A stretch of 64,000 nucleotides of DNA from an uncultured Dysosmobacter sp. (GCA_934590165.1 CAKTOO010000015.1:7313-71312); one strand, 5' to 3'; shown: positions 40,445 through 49,023, counted from the stretch's first letter. Made by a program: numbers and translations. The notes: generated by a model from the sequence alone, not told the origin.

Positions 40445-40474
40445 ATTATATGAAAGGACTCGTTTGTTTGTCAA
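40445..40474 (-). promoter_or_regulatory. Strong promoter of the riboswitch-exchanger transcript
   Basis: On the minus strand, consensus TTGACA (40474-40469), 18-base spacer, consensus TATAAT (40450-40445). Both boxes are perfect. Confidence 0.85.
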
Positions 40475-40499
40475 CGTGAACTTTTCGTCAAAATCCCAC

Positions 40500-40537
40500 A
40501 AAAGCCCGGAGGAAAGTGCTTTTCCTCCGGGCTTTTG
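40500..40537 (-). terminator. Terminator after the phosphatase-acetyltransferase gene
   Basis: A stem of 16-17 bp (CAAAAGCCCGGAGGAAA and its complement) lies just past the gene's stop, with T-rich end on the minus strand. Confidence 0.85.
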
Positions 40538-40543
40538 CACCGT

Positions 40544-41632
40544 TTACAGGTATTCCGGATCGTAGCCGATGTCCTTGATCAGGACCGGGCCTCCCGCGGT
40601 CCGGAATCCGTGCTTCCGGAAAAATCCGGCAGTGGAGGCGTTCTCCGCCAGCGAAAGCCGCAGCTCCCGGCCCTCATGCTCCCGGGTGAGCCGCACCGCC
40701 TGCCCCAGCAACTGCACGCCGAAGCCCCGGCTCCGGCAGGCAGGCTCCACACAGGCCAGGGAGATCCAGCCTGTTTCCGGCCCCAGCTGCACCAGGCCCA
40801 CGGGCTTTTCATCCAAATAGCCCACCAGCGTGGTCCGCTCCGCCGCGTCCGCCAGCAGCCGCGCCCGGTCAAAGGGAACGGCTTTGCCGCTCTCCGTCCA
40901 GGCGGCGGACACGCAGTCCGCCAAAAAGTCCTCCTGCTCCGGCAGCTGCAAAGGTGCGAAGCACAGTCCCGGCTCCAGGGCGCTATCCCGCTTGCGAGGC
41001 TTTTCCCTGGCCAGGTACGCCTCCGTTTGCAGATGGCTGACATCGTCCCGGAACACCACCCGCATCCGGCCGTTTTCCGCCTCCACCAGGGATACAGCGG
41101 TATTGCCGCCCACCGGCGTTTCCGAGAGCCGGTCCAGGGAATAGCCCTCCAGCTCCGCCAGCAGCAGCCGGATGGCGTAGCCATGGGACACCACGGCAAT
41201 GGCTTTCCCTTCGTTCTCCGCGGTAATCTCTTGCACCGCCGCCAGCACCCGTTCCAGCACCTGCTGGGGCGTCTCCGCCCCCTCCACGTACCATTTTTCC
41301 GGATGAAGGTTGAAGTTCACCAGCTGCTCCTGGTCAGTCCGGGCAATGTCGCCCCAGGTCTTCTGCTCCCACCGGCCCACGCAGATCTCCCGCAGGTCCC
41401 GCCGCCGGTGAAGCTCCAGCCCCTTGGGCCGGTAGATGGCGCTGGCGGTGGCGCAGGTACGGTACAGGTCGCTGGCGTAAACGGCGTCGATCCGGATGTC
41501 GGCGAAGCGACGCCGCAGCGCCTCCACCTGCCGCCAGCCCCGGTCGGTGAGAATGCTGTTGTACTGACCCTGCGCGATGCGGTACAGGTTGCCTTCCGCC
41601 TCCGCGTGGCGGACGAGATAGATTCTGGTCAT
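40544..41632 (-). CDS. Fused histidine phosphatase and GNAT acetyltransferase
   Basis: A 362-aa fusion of two domains. Residues 1 to about 200 are a histidine (phosphoglycerate mutase-type) phosphatase with the catalytic RHAE (8-11), YASDLYRTCATA and VVSHGYA with the second histidine. From about residue 215 a GNAT domain follows, with YLDEKPVGLVQLG, the acetyl-CoA loop CRSRGFGVQLLGQAVR and FFRKHGFR. Fusion of these two enzyme types is uncommon in my experience. The substrates are unknown. ATG 41632 follows AGGAACCT on the minus strand. Confidence 0.87.
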   Translation of the reverse strand: MTRIYLVRHAEAEGNLYRIAQGQYNSILTDRGWRQVEALRRRFADIRIDAVYASDLYRTCATASAIYRPKGLELHRRRDLREICVGRWEQKTWGDIARTDQEQLVNFNLHPEKWYVEGAETPQQVLERVLAAVQEITAENEGKAIAVVSHGYAIRLLLAELEGYSLDRLSETPVGGNTAVSLVEAENGRMRVVFRDDVSHLQTEAYLAREKPRKRDSALEPGLCFAPLQLPEQEDFLADCVSAAWTESGKAVPFDRARLLADAAERTTLVGYLDEKPVGLVQLGPETGWISLACVEPACRSRGFGVQLLGQAVRLTREHEGRELRLSLAENASTAGFFRKHGFRTAGGPVLIKDIGYDPEYL

Positions 41633-41765
41633 AGGTTCCTCCCAGCTGCGTATTCGATTCGCATTTGATTATAGCGCGGAATGCATCTTTTGGCAAACCT
41701 CTCTCCGGCGGATTTTTCCCCCATAGACGGGCATACTAGCTCCGTGCCAGAAGGAGTGACGGAAT

Positions 41766-41945
41766 ATGAAGACGAGTACCGGATTTTGGGTCGGTATCGG
41801 CGCCGGCATGGCGGCCGGCGCGGCTGTGGGGATGATGATGCCCGGCGGCAGGCAGTCCATGAAAACACAGGTGGGCAAAAGCATCCACAAACTGGGTGTC
41901 GCCGTGGACGGAGCCGTGGACAACATCGCCTCCGAACTGCACTGA
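41766..41945 (+). CDS. Small glycine-rich protein, 59 aa, unknown function
   Basis: An ATG at 41766 follows AGAAGGAG by 9 bases and opens a 59-aa frame ending TGA 41943-41945, followed directly by a terminator. The N-terminal half is a Gly/Ala/Met-rich membrane-like stretch (residues 6-25), then a basic middle and a weakly amphipathic tail. It resembles small YtxH-like proteins of Clostridia. I recognise no function. Confidence 0.65.
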   Translation: MKTSTGFWVGIGAGMAAGAAVGMMMPGGRQSMKTQVGKSIHKLGVAVDGAVDNIASELH

Positions 41946-41953
41946 GGTGCACA

Positions 41954-41989
41954 GCGGGAGGGGCAAAACGCCCTTCCCGCGTCTTTTTT
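41954..41989 (+). terminator. Terminator after the 59-aa gene
   Basis: An 11-bp GC-rich stem (41954-41964 with 41970-41980, one G-T pair), 5-nt loop and six T at 41984-41989. Confidence 0.85.
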
Positions 41990-42009
41990 GAAAATTTTCC
42001 GTTTAGGGG

Positions 42010-42037
42010 TTGACTTTATAAAAACCTTTGCTATAAT
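42010..42037 (+). promoter_or_regulatory. Promoter of tRNA-Ser
   Basis: TTGACT (42010-42015), 16-base spacer, perfect TATAAT (42032-42037), 63 bases before the mature tRNA. Confidence 0.8.
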
Positions 42038-42100
42038 AATAACGCTGTCTCTTGAAGGCGGCGCACAAGTTCATCTGAGAAGCAGAACTGGAACAGCTAT

Positions 42101-42192
42101 GGAGAAGTCGCCTAGTTGGTCGAGGGCGCATGATTGGAAATCATGTAGGCTCCTAAAGGGTCTCGAGGGTTCGAATCCCTCCTTCTCCGCCA
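42101..42192 (+). tRNA. tRNA-Ser (anticodon GGA)
   Basis: A 92-base class II tRNA. Acceptor stem GGAGAAG/CTTCTCC, D-loop AGTTGGTCGAGG, anticodon stem ATGAT/ATCAT with loop TTGGAAA (anticodon GGA, reading UCC/UCU). A long variable arm with its own helix follows, typical of serine, then T-arm GAGGGTTCGAATCCCTC, discriminator G and an encoded CCA. Confidence 0.97.
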
Positions 42193-42195
42193 TAT

Positions 42196-42231
42196 CGGAG
42201 CAAGCGTTATACCGCTTGCTCCGACTTTTTT
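42196..42231 (+). terminator. Terminator of tRNA-Ser
   Basis: An 11-bp stem (CGGAGCAAGCG, 42196-42206; partner 42213-42223), 6-nt loop, AC and a T run. Confidence 0.88.
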
Positions 42232-42277
42232 ATAGCTACCAGCTATACAACGAATCTCAACAAAGGAAGTGACCCTC

Positions 42278-43141
42278 ATGAAAACCGGACTGGTCCTGGA
42301 GGGCGGCGCTTTCCGCACCATTTTTTCCTCCGGTGTGTGCGACGCTTTTCTGGACGCGAACCTGCCCCTGCCGGATTACACCGTAGGCGTTTCCGCCGGT
42401 ATCACCTACGGCGTCAGCTACCTCTCCCGTCAGAGCCGGCGCAACCTGCGCGTCCTCACCACATATGCCAATGACCGGCGGTACATGGGGCTTGGCAACT
42501 ATCTCCGGCCCGGCAACCGCTCCTACTTTGGGTTGGAATTTTCCTACGAGACCATCCCCAACCAGCTGGACCCCTTTGACCACGACACCTTCGAAGCCTA
42601 TCCCGGCACAGTGGAGGCCGTGGTGACCAACCTGGCCACCGGACGGGCGGACTATCTGCCGGTACCCCGGCGGGACCAGCACAACCTGCTGCTTCAAGCC
42701 ACCTGCGCCATTCCCCTCATGTTCCCGGTATACCATCTGGACGGCCAGCCCTACCTGGACGGCGGCTGCGCCGACGCCATCCCCTGGAAGCGGGCTTTTG
42801 ATCAGGGCTGTGACCGGGTGGTGGTGCTGCTGACCCGGGAGCGGAGCTACCGCAAGGATGCCGAACGGCTGATGCCCATCCTGCGCAGGGCCTTCCGGCA
42901 ATACCCCGCCTTTTTGGAGACCATGTCCACCCGGGCGGAGCGGTACAACCGCTGCCGGGAAGAGCTGTTCGACCTGGAACGGGAGGGAAAGGTCCTGGTC
43001 ATCGCGCCGGAGAGCACCGCCGGCTTCTCCCGGACGGAGCGGGACACGGAAAAAATCCGCCGCATGTGGCAGTCCGGCTACTTCACCGGCCGCCGGGCCG
43101 CGGAGGACGTGCAGGCGTTTTGGACAAGCGAAGCTCTGTAA
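42278..43141 (+). CDS. Patatin-like phospholipase
   Basis: A 287-aa patatin. The oxyanion region LVLEGGAFR (5-13), the nucleophile elbow GVSAG (37-41; Ser39) and the catalytic Asp in YLDGGCAD near residue 163 form the Ser-Asp dyad of patatin lipases. It matches the YjjU-like bacterial group. Relatives hydrolyse acyl groups from membrane lipids. ATG 42278 follows AAAGGAAGTGA; a GTG at 42269 would overlap that ribosome site. No signal peptide. Confidence 0.9.
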   Translation: MKTGLVLEGGAFRTIFSSGVCDAFLDANLPLPDYTVGVSAGITYGVSYLSRQSRRNLRVLTTYANDRRYMGLGNYLRPGNRSYFGLEFSYETIPNQLDPFDHDTFEAYPGTVEAVVTNLATGRADYLPVPRRDQHNLLLQATCAIPLMFPVYHLDGQPYLDGGCADAIPWKRAFDQGCDRVVVLLTRERSYRKDAERLMPILRRAFRQYPAFLETMSTRAERYNRCREELFDLEREGKVLVIAPESTAGFSRTERDTEKIRRMWQSGYFTGRRAAEDVQAFWTSEAL

Positions 43142-43150
43142 ATTTGCGTA

Positions 43151-43186
43151 CAAACGCTCCCTATCCTTGGGGAGCGTTTGCTTTTT
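43151..43186 (+). terminator. Terminator after the patatin gene
   Basis: An 11-bp stem (CAAACGCTCCC, 43151-43161; partner 43170-43180), 8-nt loop, C and five T. Confidence 0.85.
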
Positions 43187-43357
43187 ACACAAATGTTTTT
43201 CGTTTGCATTATGCGCATTGTCGGTTATTTTACGCAAAATTTACAAAAGTCTCTTTCTCCTCTTCTCATGCCGGCTGTTTCCTTATATAATAGAAATGCT
43301 GTGAGCTGTTTACCGCTGCGGTGCGGCGAAAGAACGGAAACAAGAAGGAGAATATGC

Positions 43358-45106
43358 ATGGATATTTTTTCCATTTTTACCCTCTGTGGGGGGCTGGCCT
43401 TTTTCCTGTACGGCATGACCACCATGTCCAAGAGCCTGGAAAAAATGGCCGGCGGCAAGCTGGAGCGCATTTTGAAGCGCATGACCTCCAATCCCCTGAA
43501 AAGCCTGCTGCTGGGCGCGGGCATTACCATCGCCATTCAGTCCTCCTCGGCCATGACGGTCATGCTGGTGGGCTTGGTGAACTCCGGCGTCATGGAGCTG
43601 GGCCAGACCATCGGCGTCATCATGGGCTCCAACATCGGCACCACCCTGACGGCGTGGATCTTGTCCCTGACAGGCATCCAGAGCGAGAACGTCTTTGTGA
43701 ACCTGCTGAAGCCGGAGAACTTCTCCCCTGTCATTGCCCTGGCGGGCATTATCCTCATCATGGGCTCCAAAAAGCAGCGGCGCCGGGACGTGGGCCGCAT
43801 TATGGTAGGCTTTTCCATTTTGATGTACGGCATGGAGCTGATGAAAAACGCCGTCAGTCCCCTGGCGGATATGCCGGAATTCTCCAACCTGCTCACCGCC
43901 TTTAACAACCCCCTTTTAGGCGTCGCGGTGGGCGCCGTGTTCACCGGCATCATCCAGTCCTCCGCCGCCTCTGTGGGTATTTTACAGGCGCTGGCCCTCA
44001 CCGGCTCCATCACCTACGGCATGGCCATCCCCATTATCATGGGCCAGAACATCGGCACCTGTGTCACGGCCCTTATCTCTGCCATCGGCGTCTCCCGCAA
44101 CGCCAAGCGGGTGTCTGCCATCCACATCTCCTTCAACGTCATCGGCACGGTGGTCTGCCTGATCCTGTTTTACGGTGGTAACCTGCTGTTCCATTTCTCC
44201 TTTATGACTGCGCCCGTGGGCGCCGTGGGCATCGCCTTCTGCCACACGGTATTCAATGTGCTGACCACCCTGTTGCTGCTGCCCTTCTCCCGCCAGCTGG
44301 AAAAGCTGGCGCGGAGGATGGTCAAGTCCGAGAGCAAAGCCGAGCAGTTCGCCTTCCTGGACCCCCGCCTGCTGCGGACGCCCGGTGTGGCCATCAGCGA
44401 GTGCGTGTCCATGGCCAACTGCATGGGGGACCTGGCCCACCATAACCTGCTGCTGTCTCTCCAGCAGCTGACGGATTACAGCGAGGAGCGGGAAGCGGAG
44501 ATCACCGCCAACGAGGACAAGCTGGACATCTACGAGGACCGCCTGGGCAGCTACCTGGTGCAGATCTCCCAGCACGGCGTGTCCATGAACGATATCCGCA
44601 CCGTCTCCCGCCTGCTCCACGCCATCGGCGACTTCGAGCGCATCGGCGACCACGCCCTGAACTTACAGGAATCCGCCCAGGAGATCCACGACAAGGACAT
44701 CCGCTTCTCCGACAGCGCCGAGGCAGAGCTCCAGGTATTGATGGACGCCCTGAAGGACATCCTGGACCGCTCCTTCTCCTGCTTCATCGCCGACGATGTG
44801 GATGCGGCCCTCACAGTGGAGCCTTTGGAGGAGACCATCGACCGCCTGATCGAGGAGGTCCGGATGCGCCACATCCAGCGGCTCCAGACCGGCGGCTGCA
44901 CCATTCAGTTGGGCTTTGTCCTCAGTGACCTGCTCACCAACTTCGAACGTGTCTCCGACCACTGTTCCAACATTGCCGTCTGCGTCATTGAGGAGCGAGA
45001 CGCCAATCTGGACCGCCACGCTTACCTCCACGACCTGAAGTCCGACGGCACCTTCGCCCAGCGTCTGACCCAGGACTTGGAAACATACAGTCTTCCCCAG
45101 CTTTAA
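43358..45106 (+). CDS. Na/phosphate cotransporter family protein (NptA type)
   Basis: A 582-aa protein with two Na/Pi-cotransporter repeats, each with the QSSSA-type motif (QSSSAMTVM at 61-69, QSSAASVGI near 210) and GSNIGTT/GQNIGTC. It is followed by a cytoplasmic PhoU-like helical region from about residue 360 to the end (RLLHAIGDFERIGDHALNLQE and LLTNFERVSDHCSNIA are PhoU signatures). It imports phosphate using sodium, or exports it. The ATG at 43358 follows AGAAGGAG; the longer frame has no ribosome site. Confidence 0.94.
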   Translation: MDIFSIFTLCGGLAFFLYGMTTMSKSLEKMAGGKLERILKRMTSNPLKSLLLGAGITIAIQSSSAMTVMLVGLVNSGVMELGQTIGVIMGSNIGTTLTAWILSLTGIQSENVFVNLLKPENFSPVIALAGIILIMGSKKQRRRDVGRIMVGFSILMYGMELMKNAVSPLADMPEFSNLLTAFNNPLLGVAVGAVFTGIIQSSAASVGILQALALTGSITYGMAIPIIMGQNIGTCVTALISAIGVSRNAKRVSAIHISFNVIGTVVCLILFYGGNLLFHFSFMTAPVGAVGIAFCHTVFNVLTTLLLLPFSRQLEKLARRMVKSESKAEQFAFLDPRLLRTPGVAISECVSMANCMGDLAHHNLLLSLQQLTDYSEEREAEITANEDKLDIYEDRLGSYLVQISQHGVSMNDIRTVSRLLHAIGDFERIGDHALNLQESAQEIHDKDIRFSDSAEAELQVLMDALKDILDRSFSCFIADDVDAALTVEPLEETIDRLIEEVRMRHIQRLQTGGCTIQLGFVLSDLLTNFERVSDHCSNIAVCVIEERDANLDRHAYLHDLKSDGTFAQRLTQDLETYSLPQL

Positions 45107-45114
45107 ATGAGACA

Positions 45115-45150
45115 AGCAGCCCGGAAAGCAAAGCTTTCCGGGCTGCTTTT
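45115..45150 (+). terminator. Terminator after the Na/phosphate transporter gene
   Basis: A perfect 15-bp stem (45115-45129 with 45133-45147), 3-nt loop, T run. It separates this gene from the convergent thioredoxin reductase gene. Confidence 0.85.
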
Positions 45151-46075
45151 ATGCATTCTGCCTCTCCAGATACGCCGCCGCCATGTGGGCGGCCACAGCG
45201 CCGTCCGCAGCGGCGGTGACGACCTGCCGCAGGCGCTTTGCCCGCACATCCCCGGCGGCAAACACGCCGGGCAGCGCTGTGGCGGTGGTCTCGTCCGCCA
45301 ATACATAGCCCGCCGGGTCCAGCGGCAGCTGACCCGCCAGCAGAGCCGTCTCCGGCTGGCGGCCGATGGCCACAAACACACCGGAGCAGGGAAGGATGCG
45401 GCGCGCTCCGGTGACAAGGTCCCGGTACCGTAGGCCGGTCACCGCCTTCTCTCCCTCCACAGCCTCCACAGCGGCGTTCCAGAGGAAGTCCACGTTTTTC
45501 ATACGCTCCAGCGCCTGGGCGGCCTGCCGCTCCGCCCGCAGTGTATTCCGCCGGTGGACCACTGTCACATGGCGGCACAGGCGGCAGAGAGTCAGCGCCT
45601 CGGACACGGCGGAATTGCCTCCGCCCACCACCGCCACGTCCCGCCCCCGGAAAAACGCGCCGTCGCAGGCGGCGCAGAAGCTGACACCATGGCCCCGCAG
45701 GCCATCTTCGCCGGGGACACCCAGCTTTCTGGGACCGGCGCCGGCGGCGTAGATGAGCGCTCGGCCGGTAAAGGTCCCGGCGGCGGTCTCCGCCAGCTTT
45801 TCCGGTCCCGTCAGGCCCAGTGCCAGCACCTGGGCCAGCACTGTGGCCGCGCCGGACCGCTCCGCCCCCCGCCGCATCCGCTCCGCCAGACGCCAGCCCT
45901 CCACCGCCTCCGGTTCCCCGGGATAATTCTCCACCGACTCCGCCGCGGCCAGCTGGCCGCCGGGCGCGGTACCCTCCAGCACCAAAGTGGTCAGGCCGCT
46001 TCGGGCAGCATACAGCGCCGCCGCGTGTCCTGCCGGGCCGCCGCCCACGATCAGCACATCCGCATTTTGTTCCAT
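45149..46075 (-). CDS. trxB: Thioredoxin reductase
   Basis: A 308-aa flavoprotein of the low-molecular-weight thioredoxin reductase type. FAD motif GGGPAG (residues 11-16), redox pair CAACDG, NADP motif VGGGNSAVSEA, and C-terminal GVFAAGDVRAKRLRQVVTAAADGAVAA. It passes electrons from NADPH to thioredoxin or a similar partner. It is divergent from the rubrerythrin gene, a pairing that fits peroxide defence in an anaerobe. Confidence 0.93.
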   Translation of the reverse strand: MEQNADVLIVGGGPAGHAAALYAARSGLTTLVLEGTAPGGQLAAAESVENYPGEPEAVEGWRLAERMRRGAERSGAATVLAQVLALGLTGPEKLAETAAGTFTGRALIYAAGAGPRKLGVPGEDGLRGHGVSFCAACDGAFFRGRDVAVVGGGNSAVSEALTLCRLCRHVTVVHRRNTLRAERQAAQALERMKNVDFLWNAAVEAVEGEKAVTGLRYRDLVTGARRILPCSGVFVAIGRQPETALLAGQLPLDPAGYVLADETTATALPGVFAAGDVRAKRLRQVVTAAADGAVAAHMAAAYLERQNA

Positions 46076-46167
46076 ACCAGCACCGTCCTTTCAGGTATAG
46101 TATGGCGTTTCCTGAGAAAAATACCCCTACCCTCGGTATCATCGAAACAGGAGGAATGATCGTACCC

Positions 46168-46776
46168 ATGGAACTGACTGACAGTGAGACTTTGAAAAAC
46201 CTCATGCGGGCGTTCGCCGGCGAGAGTCAGGCCCGCAACCGCTATACCTTTGCCGCCTCTTTATGCAGGCAGCAAAGCCTGCCCGTTCTGGAAGCGGTGT
46301 TTCAATTTACCGCCAACCAGGAAAAGGAACACGCCGAGATCTTTTACAACCACATGAGGCCGGCAGCCGGCAGCACCGTCTCCATGGACGGAGGCTATCC
46401 CGTGGACCTGGCGGCCAGCGCCCTCCAGTTGCTGCGCCGGGCCCAGCACAATGAATACGAGGAGTTCGACCCGGTATACCCCGCCTTTGCCGAAACAGCC
46501 CGGTCGGAGGGCTTTGCGGAGATCGCCGCCTCCTTCCAGCGCATCGCCGCCATTGAGCAGACCCACGGAAACCGCTTCGGCTATTTGGCTGACCTGCTGG
46601 AGCGGGAGAAGCTGTTTGTTTCCGATGCCGCCTGCGGCTGGATGTGCCTGAACTGCGGCCATATCCACCAGGGCACGGAAGCGCCGAAGCTCTGCCCTGT
46701 GTGCCAGCACCAGCAGGGTTATTTCATCCGCCTGGAGTTGGCCCCCTGGGGCGGCGCGGCGGTTTTGGGGAGGTGA
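46168..46776 (+). CDS. Rubrerythrin
   Basis: A 202-aa protein with an N-terminal ferritin-like di-iron domain (AFAGESQARNRYTFAA and NQEKEHAEIFYNHM supply iron ligands; AAIEQTHGNRF supplies the rest). A C-terminal rubredoxin domain has CLNCGHIHQG and CPVCQ. It reduces hydrogen peroxide using electrons from rubredoxin or NADH. I chose the ATG at 46168, 11 bases from GAGGAA; the earlier ATG at 46156 sits too close to the ribosome site. The next small gene begins 5 bases after the stop. Confidence 0.93.
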   Translation: MELTDSETLKNLMRAFAGESQARNRYTFAASLCRQQSLPVLEAVFQFTANQEKEHAEIFYNHMRPAAGSTVSMDGGYPVDLAASALQLLRRAQHNEYEEFDPVYPAFAETARSEGFAEIAASFQRIAAIEQTHGNRFGYLADLLEREKLFVSDAACGWMCLNCGHIHQGTEAPKLCPVCQHQQGYFIRLELAPWGGAAVLGR

Positions 46777-46781
46777 TTGCC

Positions 46782-46937
46782 ATGGCTTACGTGGACCCCA
46801 AGCTGCGGCCCCGGCTGGAGAGCCTCTCCCCGGAGCTGCGGGCCGCCATTCTGGCCCGGAACGTACCCCTGCACACCCTGCGGGACCTCATCGGCGTGCT
46901 GGAGGAGCTGGTCACAGAGGCTGAAGCCACGCCATAG
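46782..46937 (+). CDS. Small protein downstream of rubrerythrin, 51 aa
   Basis: A 51-aa frame begins at ATG 46782 after GGGGAGGTG and ends TAG 46935-46937, followed 5 bases later by a terminator. It is helix-forming, leucine-rich and charged (LSPELRAAILARN, LRDLIGVLEELVTEAEA) with no Cys or membrane segment. Its short spacing from rubrerythrin argues for one transcript. I do not recognise a family. Confidence 0.65.
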   Translation: MAYVDPKLRPRLESLSPELRAAILARNVPLHTLRDLIGVLEELVTEAEATP

Positions 46938-46942
46938 GCGGG

Positions 46943-46975
46943 AAAGGAGGGCGGATATCCGCCCTCCTTTCTTTT
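46943..46975 (+). terminator. Terminator after the rubrerythrin operon
   Basis: A perfect palindromic stem (AAAGGAGGGCGGAT and its complement, 46943-46970) followed by CTTTT. Confidence 0.8.
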
Positions 46976-46976
46976 G

Positions 46977-47151
46977 AATATTCATTTTTATATTCATTTC
47001 CATTCTCCGAAAGCATGGTAAAATTGCACATCTGCGTTGCAAAATTCCCTGGTTTTCCAGGCGTTTATTTGACAGCTCCGCCAATTCTCACCAAATAAAT
47101 ATTCATTTTTAACGAAAAAGTATTGACATTCCATATGCAACGTGGTAAGGT
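46977..47151 (+). promoter_or_regulatory. Promoter and repeated AT-rich sites ahead of the amino acid transporter
   Basis: The promoter is TTGACA (47123-47128), 17-base spacer, TAAGGT (47146-47151). Upstream, the 14-base sequence AATATTCATTTTTA occurs perfectly at 46977-46990 and 47098-47111, with a partial third copy at 46989-46999. The second full copy ends 11 bases before the -35 box. The rest of this 303-base gap holds a CCTGG/CCAGG hairpin (47048-47061) and no gene. Confidence 0.6.
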
Positions 47152-47240
47152 TAGGCATGTTCCAAGGGAAGGACGCTTCCCCCTGTATCATCGATTCTCC
47201 CGCTATGCGGGAAAAACATTTTGGAAGAGGATGAACGATC

Positions 47241-48140
47241 ATGAAAAAACTGTTTGCGTTGCTGCTGACGCTGGCAATGGTCCTGTCTCTGGCCGCCTGC
47301 GGCAGCAAGAAGGAAGAAGCCCCCGCCGAGACTCCCGCCGAAGAGCCCGCTGAAAAGAGCGAGGGTTGGTGGAAGGATGAACTGACCACCGTGACCGACG
47401 GCGTGCTGACCGTGGCCACCAGCCCCGACTTCGCCCCCTATGAGTTCTATGCCATCGGCGAGGACGGCACCCCCACTCTGGCCGGCTTCGACATGGCCCT
47501 GGCCCAGTACATCGCTGACTATATGGGCCTGGAGCTGGAAGTCATCCCCATGGATTTTGACGGCGTGTTGACCGAGCTGGCCACCAAGACCGTGGACCTG
47601 GGCATGGCTGGCCTGAGCCCTGATCCCAAGCGTGCCGACGCCATGGACTTTTCCGACCTGTATTACAAGGGTGGCCAGTCCTTCGTGTGTGTGAAGGGCA
47701 ACGCCGACAAGTTCACCTCTCTGGAGGACACCAATAAGGCTGAATATTCCATCGGCGCCCAGACCGGCTCCATCCAGATGGACCTGGCCAACGAGAACTC
47801 TCCCGACGCCGACATCATCGCCCTGCCTAAGGTCACCGACCTGATCTCCGAGCTGCTGACCGGCAAGCTGGACGGCGCTTACATTGAGACCGACGTGGCC
47901 AAGAGCTATCAGAAGAACTACCCCGAGCTGGAGATCGTCCTGGATGTTCCCTATGACAGTGAAGGCTCCGCCATCGGCGTGAGCAAGAGCAACGAGGCGC
48001 TGCTGGCCGCCGTCAACGAGGCTGTGGCCGCCGCTCTGTCCGACGGCAGCATGGAGACCTTTGTGGCCGAGGCCAACGAGCTGGCTTCCGGCGAAAAGTA
48101 CGAGGGCCTGCTGGACGCCAATGGCCAGGTGCAGCAGTAA
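47241..48140 (+). CDS. Amino acid ABC transporter substrate-binding lipoprotein
   Basis: A 299-aa family 3 solute-binding protein. Lipoprotein signal with Cys at 20 (LSLAAC), a Glu/Pro/Ala-rich linker, then the binding domain (LTVATSPDFAPYEF, LAGFDMALAQYIADYMGLELE, MAGLSPDPKRADAMDFSDLYY). It would hand polar amino acids to the permease encoded next. A stable hairpin follows it, which is usual where the binding protein is made in excess. Confidence 0.94.
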   Translation: MKKLFALLLTLAMVLSLAACGSKKEEAPAETPAEEPAEKSEGWWKDELTTVTDGVLTVATSPDFAPYEFYAIGEDGTPTLAGFDMALAQYIADYMGLELEVIPMDFDGVLTELATKTVDLGMAGLSPDPKRADAMDFSDLYYKGGQSFVCVKGNADKFTSLEDTNKAEYSIGAQTGSIQMDLANENSPDADIIALPKVTDLISELLTGKLDGAYIETDVAKSYQKNYPELEIVLDVPYDSEGSAIGVSKSNEALLAAVNEAVAAALSDGSMETFVAEANELASGEKYEGLLDANGQVQQ

Positions 48141-48160
48141 ACGAACCTGAAACAATGTCA

Positions 48161-48203
48161 AATTCCTCCCCCCAGAACTGGGGGGAGGAATTGATGTGTT
48201 TTT
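48161..48203 (+). terminator. Partial terminator between binding protein and permease genes
   Basis: A 13-bp stem (AATTCCTCCCCCC, 48161-48173; partner 48180-48192) with a short T run (48199-48203). It probably lets some transcription through to the permease. Confidence 0.7.
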
Positions 48204-48237
48204 CGCGTCCCTGACTCTATTTTGAAAGGAGCCCCTC

Positions 48238-49023
48238 ATGGACCACTTTATCCAACTGTCGAATTTTTCGAAGATCGTGCCCTACGCGCAAATGTTTGAG
48301 CAGGGCGTTGTGGTCACAATTTTGCTGTCCCTGTTCACGGTGCTCATCGGCTTTGTGCTGGCTTTGGTGCTGGCCCTGATGCGGATGTCCAACGTCCGGC
48401 CTTTCCGCGCCCTGGGTCTGGACAAGGACGGCCACCTGCGGGACGGCGGCTTTTTGGTGACCCTCAGCAAATTCAATCCCCTCAGCTTCCTGGCCACCGC
48501 CTATGTGGAGATCCTGCGCTCCACCCCCGTGATCGTGCAGGTCATGATCATTTATTACGGCGTATTCGGCATCATCGACCTGCCCCGTTTCACCGTGTTC
48601 GGCTTTATCAAGTTTGAGCGTTTCTTCCCCGGCGTTGTAGCCCTGGGTATGAACTCCGGCGCGTACCTGTGTGAGATCATCCGCTCCGGCCTCCAGTCCG
48701 TGGACGGCGGCCAGACGGAGGCCGCCCGCTCCCTGGGCCTGACTCAGAAGCAGAATCTGCGGTTCATCATCCTGCCCCAGGCGGTTAAAAACATTCTGCC
48801 CGCCATCGCCAACGAGTTCGTGGTCATCATCAAGGAATCCGCCATTACATACACCATCGGCGTGCAGGACATCATGTCCGCCGTCCAGCAGGTGAAGGGT
48901 GCCACCTTTGTCATTATTGAGCCTCTGCTGGTGGCAACAGCCATTTATTTCTGCCTGTGCTTCCCCACCTCCAAGGTCATTGCCTATTTTGAAAGGAGAA
49001 TGAGCCGTGGCGACAAGAGATAG
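48238..49023 (+). CDS. Amino acid ABC transporter permease
   Basis: A 261-aa HisM/GlnP-type permease with the EAA loop RSGLQSVDGGQTEAARSLGLTQKQNLRFIILPQAVKNILPAI, which docks the ATPase, and membrane segments from residue 22 onward. An extra loop (NVRPFRALGLDKDGHLRDGG) lies between the first two segments. ATG 48238 follows GAAAGGAG; it overlaps the ATPase gene by 17 bases. Confidence 0.93.
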   Translation: MDHFIQLSNFSKIVPYAQMFEQGVVVTILLSLFTVLIGFVLALVLALMRMSNVRPFRALGLDKDGHLRDGGFLVTLSKFNPLSFLATAYVEILRSTPVIVQVMIIYYGVFGIIDLPRFTVFGFIKFERFFPGVVALGMNSGAYLCEIIRSGLQSVDGGQTEAARSLGLTQKQNLRFIILPQAVKNILPAIANEFVVIIKESAITYTIGVQDIMSAVQQVKGATFVIIEPLLVATAIYFCLCFPTSKVIAYFERRMSRGDKR

